From: Chloroflexota bacterium
GTDB taxonomy: Bacteria > Chloroflexota > Anaerolineae > B4-G1 > SLSP01
Assembly: GCA_022707725.1 (NCBI GenBank)
Contig: JAKJAB010000142.1
Location: 286 to 8,427, forward strand
DNA: 8,142 bases
Direction of reading: 5' to 3'
The position numbers and the translations under genes were made by a program. Below the pieces are notes generated by a model. The model ran no database searches and was not told the DNA's origin. It saw nothing but the letters and a program-made list of their open reading frames with translations. How positions within the stretch are numbered: position 1 is the first letter of the stretch; the number at the start of each line of letters is the position of its first letter. This document shows, piece after piece, positions 1 to 5,649 of this stretch.

Positions 1-200
1 TCACCCAGCTTCTGAACGCAGATGCCTTGTGCGCCCATGGCCAATTGATAGTGCGCGACGCCTGGCAGCTTGTGCGTCTTGATGTGCGGGCGGTTGGCGA
101 TGCCGTGTTCATCCAGGTAAACTTGCAGCCGATGGATGTTGGCGGCGAGCCGGTCGAGATCGACGACGGCAACAGGAGTTTCCAAGTCTGTGATGTCCAT
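1..200 (-). CDS. Fold-type III PLP enzyme, D-threonine aldolase / D-serine dehydratase-like (partial, N-terminus only)
   Basis: Seen: the reverse strand from 200 downward opens with ATG and stays open to the window edge for 66 codons. The start is fixed by GGAGG at 205-209, four bases upstream. The peptide has DLETP (residues 5-9), VDLDRLAANI (13-22), RPHIKTHK (37-44) and a QLAMGAQGI segment followed by KLG at the edge. Known: DxxTP, the VDLDR strand and PHxKTHK typify the alanine-racemase-like N-terminal barrel of D-threonine aldolases and eukaryotic-type D-serine dehydratases. A lysine of PHxKTHK, probably the first, holds PLP as a Schiff base. These cytosolic enzymes cleave D-threonine to glycine and acetaldehyde, or dehydrate D-serine to pyruvate and ammonia through aminoacrylate. 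The deciding metal-binding C-terminal domain lies outside the window, so substrate is open. ridA lies just upstream, which fits an enamine-forming reaction. Family assignment is confident; exact activity is not. Confidence 0.88.
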   Translation of the reverse strand, partial: MDITDLETPVAVVDLDRLAANIHRLQVYLDEHGIANRPHIKTHKLPGVAHYQLAMGAQGICVQKLG

Positions 201-210
201 TGCGCCTCCA

Positions 211-273
211 CAAAAACAAACCGCGAATCTCGCTAATCTACGCGAATATATCCAAAATTAGCGAAGATTCGCG
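211..273 (-). terminator. Terminator- or attenuator-like hairpin between ridA and the PLP gene
   Basis: On the minus strand a 17-nt arm at 273-257 pairs with a 16-nt arm at 237-222 (CGCGAATC + bulged T + TCGCTAAT against ATTAGCGA + GATTCGCG). This gives 16 base pairs with one bulge and a 19-nt loop. It is followed directly by GTTTGTTTTTG (221-211), eight T in eleven bases. That is the shape of an intrinsic terminator, 57 bases after the ridA stop. It is odd that the tail ends two bases before the Shine-Dalgarno of the next gene, so any transcript of that gene starting upstream must cross it. It may act as an attenuator, or merely be part of the repeat at 219-285. No expression evidence is available. 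Confidence 0.4.
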
Positions 274-285
274 CAATTCGCGGTT
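219..285. repeat. Nested inverted-repeat element made of 9-nt units
   Basis: The outer arms AACCGCGAAT (219-228) and ATTCGCGGTT (276-285) are perfect 10-bp inverted repeats. Inside, CGCGAATCTCGCTAAT (222-237) and its complement (257-273) form a longer stem. The sequence reads as degenerate 9-nt units (CGCGAATCT, CGCTAATCT, ACGCGAATA), and the right side as their complements. It fills about half of the 129-bp gap between ridA and the PLP gene. I recall similar CGCGAAT-unit palindromes between genes in Chloroflexota, but cannot check copy number here. No open reading frame is associated. Confidence 0.7.
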
Positions 286-329
286 AGAGTTTTCATTCTC
301 GGTGTTGCCGCGTAAGAATGCTCACACAG

Positions 330-716
330 CTAAACTTGCGGGATAACGGCGATACAATCGATCTCGACGTCGATGCCGCCGGGCAATTGCGCCTGTACGG
401 TGGTCCGGGCGGGGTACGGCTCGGTCACGTAGGTCTTGTATACCTCGTTCATCGCGGCGAAGTACTTCATATCGGAAAGGAAGACGCCCACCCGCACGAC
501 GTTCGCCCACGAGGTTCCGGCAGCTTCCAGCAGCACGGTGAGGTTCTCGAAGACTTGCTTTGCCTGCGCGCCGACGTCGTTTTTGTCGAACGCGCCGGTC
601 TGGGGATCGATCGGTCCCTGCCCGGAGATGAAGACCAGCGGCCCGTCAGCCACAATCGCCTGCGAATAAGGCCCAATCGGTTTGGCCCCTTTTTCGGTGA
701 AGATTTGTTTGCGCAT
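330..716 (-). CDS. ridA: RidA family enamine/imine deaminase
   Basis: A 128-residue protein, the normal length of the family. Known role: cytosolic trimers with active sites between subunits speed hydrolysis of reactive enamine/imine intermediates, such as 2-aminoacrylate released by PLP-dependent serine or threonine dehydratases, to ketoacids plus ammonia. This protects other PLP enzymes. Seen: GPYSQA at residues 15-20, the FISGQGP strand (29-35), and the signature PARTTVQAQLPGGIDVEID at 102-120. In it Arg104 matches the substrate-carboxylate-binding Arg105 of characterised RidA and Glu118 the conserved glutamate. All key residues are present, so it should be active rather than a divergent Rid subfamily member. 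The start is supported by AGGAGG (726-731) nine bases upstream. It follows the phosphodiesterase gene by 52 bp in the same direction and precedes a PLP enzyme that could generate its substrate. Confidence 0.95.
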   Translation of the reverse strand: MRKQIFTEKGAKPIGPYSQAIVADGPLVFISGQGPIDPQTGAFDKNDVGAQAKQVFENLTVLLEAAGTSWANVVRVGVFLSDMKYFAAMNEVYKTYVTEPYPARTTVQAQLPGGIDVEIDCIAVIPQV

Positions 717-735
717 GGTGAAATACCTCCTAAAG

Positions 736-771
736 TTTTGTCAACGGATTGAACGGATGAAACGGATTTCA
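736..771. repeat. Short tandem 9-nt repeat overlapping the end of the phosphodiesterase gene
   Basis: The plus strand reads TTTTGTCA followed by AACGGATTG, AACGGATGA and AACGGATTT. These are three degenerate 9-nt units, ending in the three bases that are the reverse-strand TGA stop of the phosphodiesterase gene (769-771). It fills most of the gap to ridA. A related sequence lies inside the same gene at 1832-1866; 25 of 35 aligned positions match. The minus strand contains TTGACA, a perfect -35 hexamer, but no suitable -10 lies 16-18 bases on before the ridA start, so I do not call a promoter. Confidence 0.65.
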
Positions 772-2223
772 TTCTGTAAGAAGCAATTCGGGTGCATCGC
801 TGCAAATCGCATCTACGCCAACCTGTCGCAACGCCGCAATCTCCACCGGGCGCTCTTCGTGCCAGCAGACGATGCCCAGGTTGGCCTCACGCACACGGGA
901 AACCCACTCCGGGGTCAACAGCGCGCTCGGATTCGGTAAACGCTCCCAACACGGGTGTACGAATGTCGCTTCGACGGACTGCGCCAGCTTGACGGCATCC
1001 ACCGACGGCGCGTCGAACAGGATCGAGGTCATCAGCCGGGGTTCGATGTCCTTGACCGTCGCCAGCCAGTCCGGGCGGAACGAGGCGAGGATGCAGTGCC
1101 CACCGTATTTCTCGTCGCGCAAGGTCTTGATCACGGCTTCGATGGTCCCGCCGTCTTTGACTTCGATGTATGCGCCGAGATTTTCCTCGATACAGACTTT
1201 CAGCGCCTCGATAAATGTGGGGATGCGCTCACCCTGCCCCAGGTCAATCGCGCGCAGTTGCTCCAGTGTGCTGTGTTGGATAGGCCACGCGCGCCCGTCC
1301 TCGTCGATGAGGTGCGCATCGTGAGCCAGCACAACGTAGCCGTCGGCGGTGCACTGAACATCGATTTCGACCATATCCGCGCCCAAAGCTGCCGCCGTGC
1401 GAATGCCGAGTAACGTGTTATCCGGCGCATGCGCTCGCGCGCCGCGATGGCCGATGCGCAAGAAACGGTAGTCCGAGGGCGGAATCTCCCGCGCCAGTTG
1501 ATCGAGAATCGCGTTGACCCGGCCCGGCATCCAGTCGCGTAACGCTTCCCAGGGGACGAGCATCTCTTCGGTAATGGGAAAGATCACGGAGAAGTCCCAA
1601 CTCGGTTCGAAGGCGTGCTGCGCGAGGTAGGTGTGCACCAATCGCGTCTTGAGCGGCGTCGGCTTGACGTGCTTCTGGATGTACTTTGCCAGCAGCACGC
1701 CCCCTACCCCCGCCAGCTCACTCGTCTCCGAGCGTTTGAACTCGGCGCGGCGCTCCTTGAACCAATCGGGCGTCGGCGCGAAGGCGTGCTTGCCCGGTTC
1801 ACTGTAAACGTAGGGATGATCACCACTTTCATTTGTCAGCAGATTGAGCGGATTTAGCAGATGAAAGTCGCCGTGCCAACTGGCTTCGACGCGCGCGACG
1901 CGGCCATCCGCGCCCACGTAAATCCACACGTGCTCCAGTTCGTACAGATGGCCGATGTCCCAGTCCCACCAGATCGCATATTCGATAGCAAACTTGGCGC
2001 GCGGACCATCCGGCGGCGCGAGATCGATCTTGCGTCCCTGGCGGAACGATGGCGATTCGGCAATTTCGCGGAAGATCGTGTAGCCTACCGCCAGCGGCAA
2101 GAACGGTTCGCGGGCGTCGAAACGCAGGATCGGCGCATAGCGGGCAGCCAGGAAGCGGTCGGCGGGGTTTTGGGGAACGCCGACCCAGGTTGTTAGCGGT
2201 AGATTGGTGCCATCCATACTCAC
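769..2223 (-). CDS. Glycerophosphodiester phosphodiesterase domain protein with N-terminal Vps62/NPP1-like domain
   Basis: A 484-residue protein. The C-terminal part (about 254-484) is a GDPD TIM barrel: GHRG at 258-261, PDNT at 267-270 (ENT is commoner), EID at 286-288, HD at 301-302, IPTFIEAL at 334-341 and EVK at 354-356. These carry the family's two catalytic histidines (His259, His301) and acidic metal ligands, so hydrolysis of glycerophosphodiesters to glycerol-3-phosphate and an alcohol is expected. The N-terminal part (about 20-155) has LAARYAPILRF, GHLYELEHVWIYV (91-103), EASWHG (113-118) and HPYVYSEPGKHAF (136-148), recalling the beta-sandwich of Vps62 and NPP1/NLP proteins. That is inference; its role is unknown. 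No signal peptide or membrane segment is seen, so it is probably cytosolic. GTG at 2223 overlaps the toxin stop (GTGA); ATG at 2217 is an alternative. There is no clear Shine-Dalgarno, suggesting translational coupling, and a weak hairpin (TTGCC/GGCAA, 2229-2245) lies just upstream. Confidence 0.88.
   Translation of the reverse strand: MSMDGTNLPLTTWVGVPQNPADRFLAARYAPILRFDAREPFLPLAVGYTIFREIAESPSFRQGRKIDLAPPDGPRAKFAIEYAIWWDWDIGHLYELEHVWIYVGADGRVARVEASWHGDFHLLNPLNLLTNESGDHPYVYSEPGKHAFAPTPDWFKERRAEFKRSETSELAGVGGVLLAKYIQKHVKPTPLKTRLVHTYLAQHAFEPSWDFSVIFPITEEMLVPWEALRDWMPGRVNAILDQLAREIPPSDYRFLRIGHRGARAHAPDNTLLGIRTAAALGADMVEIDVQCTADGYVVLAHDAHLIDEDGRAWPIQHSTLEQLRAIDLGQGERIPTFIEALKVCIEENLGAYIEVKDGGTIEAVIKTLRDEKYGGHCILASFRPDWLATVKDIEPRLMTSILFDAPSVDAVKLAQSVEATFVHPCWERLPNPSALLTPEWVSRVREANLGIVCWHEERPVEIAALRQVGVDAICSDAPELLLTE
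1832..1866. repeat. 9-nt-unit repeat read in frame inside the phosphodiesterase gene
   Basis: The plus strand has TTTGTC followed by AGCAGATTG, AGCGGATTT and AGCAGATGA, three 9-nt units like those at 736-771. On the coding strand it gives residues about 120-131, LLNPLNLLTN, a three-residue periodic peptide (LLN-PLN-LLT). It sits between the EASWHG strand and the HPYVYSEPGKHA strand of the N-terminal domain, where a surface loop is expected. The reading frame is intact. Chance similarity cannot be excluded without homologue alignment. Confidence 0.55.
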
Positions 2224-2582
2224 ATATTTTGCCGCACAAAGGCAAGTATTTCTCGTAAAGCACGCTCCGGTTTTGTAACCAGATGACTTTCAACGATGCC
2301 TTGCTCATCACCCTCGTGAAAATGCGCCGGGAATGTTGACACGTGCGGATGATGCGGAGCGTTATCCCATCGGTACATCTGTCCACACTGTCGCCGGCGC
2401 TCCCAATGATAAGCGTAATCATCGTCAGGAGATAGCCATATATCGAGAAAAGATTCGTCGGTGAAAACAAGACGTAGCTTGTTAGGACTGGAAACCGTAC
2501 CACCCACAAATGTCGTGTTGGTAACGATGTCGCTAAATTCAGCCAATGCTAAACGCGCCAGCGTTTGATAAGTCTTCAACAT
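2220..2582 (-). CDS. TumE-family (DUF6516) toxin of a toxin-antitoxin pair
   Basis: A 120-residue protein. Seen: KLRLVFTDESFLDIWLS at residues 35-51, YAYHWERR (56-63), YRWDNAPHHP (70-79), STFPAHFHEG (82-91) and a C-terminal helix ending EILAFVRQNM. The order 'LRL, SFLDIWLS, Y-YHWE, YRWDNAPHHP, TFP-H-H' is how I recognise the DUF6516/TumE family, annotated as toxins of two-gene systems; the molecular target is not settled to my knowledge. The conserved His/Asp/Asn cluster (His59, Asp73, Asn74, His77, His78, His87, His89) is the likeliest functional site. The gene begins three bases after the stop of its partner, with only a weak Shine-Dalgarno, so translation is probably coupled. Its stop overlaps the next gene by four bases. 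GC is about 49% by hand count, well below the flanking large genes (sampled lines about 63-65%), suggesting transfer. Alternative: a non-toxic homologue. Confidence 0.8.
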   Translation of the reverse strand: MLKTYQTLARLALAEFSDIVTNTTFVGGTVSSPNKLRLVFTDESFLDIWLSPDDDYAYHWERRRQCGQMYRWDNAPHHPHVSTFPAHFHEGDEQGIVESHLVTKPERALREILAFVRQNM

Positions 2583-2585
2583 AGC

Positions 2586-2870
2586 TCAATTGCGTCCAGA
2601 TGTCTGCTGTAATGATGAGATATGCGCCAACTTGTTCTTCCACACGATATAGTCTTCCCAGGCCGGATGAGGGACAACAGTTCCCTCTTGAATCGCCTGG
2701 TAAAGCGCTTCTGGAGAAAAAACGTCATACCGCTCGCGCAAAACAGCAATTTCCTGTTCTGCCAACCGGATTTCCTTCTCAATAAGCGCCAACATCCCTT
2801 TGTGGACAAGTTCCGGCTCCGGCAAAGCCAGCAAATCACTCAAGGCGCGGGTCATCGCTCGAACAGTCAT
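2586..2870 (-). CDS. Probable antitoxin partner of the TumE-family toxin
   Basis: A 94-residue protein placed directly upstream of the toxin, three bases apart. A longer frame to 2942 exists, but I choose ATG at 2870 because GGGGGAGGT lies seven bases upstream, while the longer form would start inside a palindrome next to the promoter. The sequence is mostly helical and charged: the LIEKEIRLAEQEIAVLRERY stretch (residues 28-47) could form a short coiled coil. It is followed by VFSPEALYQAIQEGTVVPHP and AWEDYIVWKNKLAHI. No helix-turn-helix or ribbon-helix-helix DNA-binding motif is evident. It resembles small helical proteins found beside DUF6516 toxins, from memory. The inferred job is to bind and neutralise the toxin. 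GC is about 49%, matching the toxin gene and not the neighbours, so the two probably arrived together. Confidence 0.7.
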   Translation of the reverse strand: MTVRAMTRALSDLLALPEPELVHKGMLALIEKEIRLAEQEIAVLRERYDVFSPEALYQAIQEGTVVPHPAWEDYIVWKNKLAHISSLQQTSGRN

Positions 2871-2876
2871 AGATAC

Positions 2877-2885
2877 ACCTCCCCC
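2877..2885 (-). promoter_or_regulatory. Ribosome binding site that fixes the antitoxin start
   Basis: The minus strand reads GGGGGAGGT, with GGAGG seven bases before ATG 2870. It is the strongest Shine-Dalgarno in the toxin-antitoxin unit, whereas the toxin has almost none. Antitoxin would thus be made in excess, with the toxin translated by coupling. Confidence 0.7.
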
Positions 2886-2927
2886 AACAACAGGCCAGTT
2901 GATCTTCTCGAAAAGCAAGGATAGCAC

Positions 2928-2950
2928 AGGTCGGATTGACAATCCGACCT
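2928..2950. repeat. Perfect 10-bp palindrome before the antitoxin gene
   Basis: Arms AGGTCGGATT (2928-2937) and AATCCGACCT (2941-2950) are perfectly complementary, with a 3-base spacer. It lies 44 bp after the stop of the 866-residue gene and 57 bp before the antitoxin start, and begins at the predicted transcription start. There is no T-run on either side, so it is a poor intrinsic terminator. It could be an operator, a 5' stem-loop on the toxin-antitoxin mRNA, or a dispersed REP-like repeat; I recall AATCCGACCT palindromes as scattered repeats in environmental genomes. Confidence 0.75.
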
Positions 2951-2956
2951 ATACCT

Positions 2957-2985
2957 ATTCTACACTGAACGGCAGAGGAATTCAA
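2957..2985 (-). promoter_or_regulatory. Candidate sigma-70-type promoter for the toxin-antitoxin pair
   Basis: The minus strand has TTGAAT (2985-2980), a 17-bp spacer and TAGAAT (2962-2957), matching 4/6 and 5/6 of the consensus hexamers at ideal spacing. Predicted transcription would begin near 2950, the first base of the palindrome, giving a leader of about 80 bases. The -35 lies just downstream of the preceding gene's stop. It was found by eye, and chance matches are common. Confidence 0.45.
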
Positions 2986-2993
2986 ACGCCGGA

Positions 2994-5594
2994 CTATTCC
3001 CCTTCCTCGAACTTCAACCGCATGGCCTGCTCCCCGTAGCCGATGTACATCTCCTTGACCGGGAAATTCGCCACGCAGTAGGGGTTCTCGTAGTGCTGGA
3101 AACCGGTGATCGGTTCCTCGACGCCGTTGCGCAGCAGCGGACCTTCCCAACCGAAGGCGAGTGTGTCGCCGCGCAGGGTATTCATCTGGACAGAAGGACC
3201 ATCGAAGGCGATATCGAGCGCGAGAATTTTCTCCTGGAACACCTGGAAGTCGCCATCGAGCGCGGCGCGCCCCAGGTGACACAGCCAGACATTTTGCAGG
3301 CCGTAGGAACGCAGTTCGCGGTGCGCGGTCACGCCGGCGGTCATCAAAGTTAGGCCCTGCGACGCGGTGAGCGCCAGGTAGCCATCGCCCTTGCGCGCGA
3401 AGGCCCACGTGCGCCCGCGCGCATCGTCGCGCAGACCGCCGTCATCGAAGGCGAAGGCGGGAAAGTAGGCGTGGGTGAAGCCTAGCCAGTCGTCTTCCGG
3501 CAGCTTGTGGATGGCGATGAGCACGTCCTTCCACTGCGCCGCGCGCGGCAGGAGGACGTTCCCATGCCAGAAATTGGGGCGGTGCGATCCCTCCTCGCTC
3601 ATACACGGCGGATGCGTGACGAACACGACCGCCGCCGGGCCGAACGTGGCCTGCCAGATGTGTTGCTGGAAGCCCCGCTCGCCGGGATGGTAGTCCTGCG
3701 CGGAAGCGAGCATATAGTCCGGCGTTTTGTAAGTCACTTTGTTGACCTCATCGCCGAGCGAGCCGGAGGCCGCCCACAGCGCCGGATCGCCCACGTGACG
3801 CTCGCGGTTCCACATCTCTTCGGGCAGGTCGGCGGCGATGTTCGCAATGAGAACGGGCAGCTCGTAGTTTTGCATGCACGCCACGCTGACGGCGCCCATG
3901 ATGCGGTTATTGAATACGCCCATTCCCCACAAAATGTTGGTGATGCCCGACGTCCCCTCCAGATAAGCCCCCTTGATCAGCGGGGCATACGTGCGCCCGT
4001 GCGACGAGCCGAAGACGCCTTTGTACGAGTTGACGGCGATACTGAACAGCATCTTGTCCATCAGCACGTTCGCCATCTCCCAGACGGGTTCCGCTTCAGC
4101 CAGATCGATGAGGTGTGAGAGCGCCAGGATGTCTTCCTCGAAGTAGCAGTTGGAATCCCATTCCTTGAAGCCGTGCACCCCGCGCTCGTGCAGCCATTCG
4201 AGCGCCAGCCGTTCGCCCTTCTCGCGGTGCCATTGCCCGGTCTGCCCGGCGTTGGGGAAGATGCGGTCGGGGTACAGTTGCCCGGCCAAAATCTCCGCCG
4301 TGTGGAAGAGAATGCTGTGATTTTCGGTGGTATAGCACATCGCGTCGCTGCCCGGCTCGTCGTGCCAGTATTTGAAGTTGAGGATACAGTCTTCGATGGG
4401 TTGCTTGAGTTCTGGCGGGAACTTGGGATCGTCTCCAAAGCGGTACAGCATCCCCAAAAGCCCTACCAGATAGAAGTCGCTGCAATCCTTGCGCTGGTTG
4501 ATGCCGTCAATTGCATCAAGGATCGCCTTGACCGACAAATGCTGCCACCAATCGACCGCCATCTTCGCAATCTCGGAAAAGATGTTAGCCTCTAGCCGGG
4601 CTGCCGCGACCAAGCCATCCTGACGGCGCTGATCGTAGGTCCCGTAAGGCGCTTCGTGATAGCGGTTCAGGCCGAGGCCCGTTATGTTGAGGGTACGAGT
4701 AATACGCATGTTCCCCTCGTAATACTCGGTGAGCTGCGGCATTAGCTTCAAATGTAAGGGCCCTGCAGGAAATTCGTAGACTTTGCCAAGCGATTTACGT
4801 TTACCGCCCTTTGCATCCACCTTGCCCTCGGCATAGATACGCCCTTCGAGCGTTTGGACCCGGAGAGCAAGACTGGCTGACGCCGGCATATCAAGCGGCC
4901 ACCGTATGACGAATTCTGCATCGCGGTCGAACACGTCCTGTGTGAGATATGCAGCCTCAAAAACCTCCTCCAATGTGTTACGGCGCTCCACGGGATCAAT
5001 CGTCGTGGGCAAATAAATAGCATATGTTTCGTCGGCAACCGGTGTGAGGCGCAGCGCCATCACGAAAGGACACGCGCGCGCGGCAACGGCTTCGAACCGC
5101 ACGAGGATGCGGTTGGGACCTTCGCTGAGGTGCGTGGTGAACGCGACACTGTGCGGGGGTTGGTGATGAAAGTGCTCGTGGCGGTGAACGTGAACGTCGT
5201 TTAGCCACACATCCGCTGGCCCGTTGGTCGTCAGGACGAATGTAACCTCGCGCGCGGCCTGGCTCTCGACTTCGGCGTAGGCCCACGCCCGCAGATAGGT
5301 TGTGAGGTGCTGAAAGGTGGTGAGATCCACAAAATGGTCGCCCAGACAGCGGACATAGCGCCACTGGCCCTCGAAGCCTTCCATCTGCACCACGCCGTCG
5401 GTCAACAGGCCGGGTTCGACAGGCTGCTCCGCAATGCCGTGTTCCGGCGTGTAGTAATGGCGCGCAATCTGGGACTTGTAATCGGAGCCGGTGAAGCGGT
5501 CGAGGCCCTCCACCAGAATCGCCTGCGGCCCGAGGGCGAGCCAGTTGTGGATGTAGCCGTCGTGAAGATCGTAACGCACGTAAGCAATAGGCAT
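2994..5594 (-). CDS. Large carbohydrate-active-enzyme-like protein, putative (alpha/alpha)-toroid lyase/hydrolase, paralogue A
   Basis: An 866-residue protein of a family I cannot name. Residues about 10-185 look like a galactose-binding-type beta-sandwich (NWLALGP 17-23; VWLNDVHVH 129-137, with a histidine-rich loop to 148; GPNRILVRFEA 159-169). Residues about 190-315 are a second beta region. About 320-600 is helical, with RKDCSDF (368-374), FKYWHDEPG (407-415), ENH (424-426), AGQLYP (437-442), EWDSNCYF (478-485) and GVFGSSHGRTY (526-536). The rest is beta-rich and includes YKTPDY (622-627) and NFWHGNVLLPR (674-684). This layout recalls toroid-plus-sandwich polysaccharide lyases. Asn425-His426 with Tyr484 is the best guess at an active site. 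No signal peptide or membrane segment is visible, so it probably works in the cytosol on imported sugars. The start is supported by AAGGAG (5604-5609), nine bases upstream. Its paralogue lies 99 bp upstream. Function is inferred, not established. Confidence 0.88.
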   Translation of the reverse strand: MPIAYVRYDLHDGYIHNWLALGPQAILVEGLDRFTGSDYKSQIARHYYTPEHGIAEQPVEPGLLTDGVVQMEGFEGQWRYVRCLGDHFVDLTTFQHLTTYLRAWAYAEVESQAAREVTFVLTTNGPADVWLNDVHVHRHEHFHHQPPHSVAFTTHLSEGPNRILVRFEAVAARACPFVMALRLTPVADETYAIYLPTTIDPVERRNTLEEVFEAAYLTQDVFDRDAEFVIRWPLDMPASASLALRVQTLEGRIYAEGKVDAKGGKRKSLGKVYEFPAGPLHLKLMPQLTEYYEGNMRITRTLNITGLGLNRYHEAPYGTYDQRRQDGLVAAARLEANIFSEIAKMAVDWWQHLSVKAILDAIDGINQRKDCSDFYLVGLLGMLYRFGDDPKFPPELKQPIEDCILNFKYWHDEPGSDAMCYTTENHSILFHTAEILAGQLYPDRIFPNAGQTGQWHREKGERLALEWLHERGVHGFKEWDSNCYFEEDILALSHLIDLAEAEPVWEMANVLMDKMLFSIAVNSYKGVFGSSHGRTYAPLIKGAYLEGTSGITNILWGMGVFNNRIMGAVSVACMQNYELPVLIANIAADLPEEMWNRERHVGDPALWAASGSLGDEVNKVTYKTPDYMLASAQDYHPGERGFQQHIWQATFGPAAVVFVTHPPCMSEEGSHRPNFWHGNVLLPRAAQWKDVLIAIHKLPEDDWLGFTHAYFPAFAFDDGGLRDDARGRTWAFARKGDGYLALTASQGLTLMTAGVTAHRELRSYGLQNVWLCHLGRAALDGDFQVFQEKILALDIAFDGPSVQMNTLRGDTLAFGWEGPLLRNGVEEPITGFQHYENPYCVANFPVKEMYIGYGEQAMRLKFEEGE

Positions 5595-5623
5595 AAGGTA
5601 AAACTCCTTGCGAAAAGTCTCAG

Positions 5624-5646
5624 GTTGCGGATCTCAATAGCGCAAC
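5624..5646. promoter_or_regulatory. Dyad symmetry, possible operator for the 866-residue gene
   Basis: Arms GTTGCG (5624-5629) and CGCAAC (5641-5646) are perfect inverted repeats separated by 11 bases, i.e. 17 bp centre to centre. This is compatible with one or two turns of DNA bound by a dimeric repressor. The dyad covers the start of transcription predicted from the hexamers at 5650-5678. No regulator gene is in the window. Six-base arms can occur by chance. Confidence 0.35.
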
Positions 5647-5649
5647 AGC

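Noticed and set aside
736..742. TTGACA in the repeat as a -35 for ridA
   Set aside because: No -10-like hexamer occurs 16-18 bases downstream before the start codon; the perfect hexamer looks fortuitous.
1829..2509. 226-codon minus-strand frame spanning the toxin and phosphodiesterase genes
   Set aside because: It is an out-of-frame reading of two recognisable proteins (DUF6516 and the phosphodiesterase N-terminus), with low-complexity Arg-rich sequence at the end.
2871..2942. Longer antitoxin with start at 2942
   Set aside because: The extension would overlap the palindrome and predicted transcription start, and a strong Shine-Dalgarno sits before the internal ATG at 2870.
3507..4118. 203-codon plus-strand frame
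   Set aside because: Antisense to conserved blocks of the 866-residue gene; the composition is Arg/His-rich and protein-like motifs are absent.
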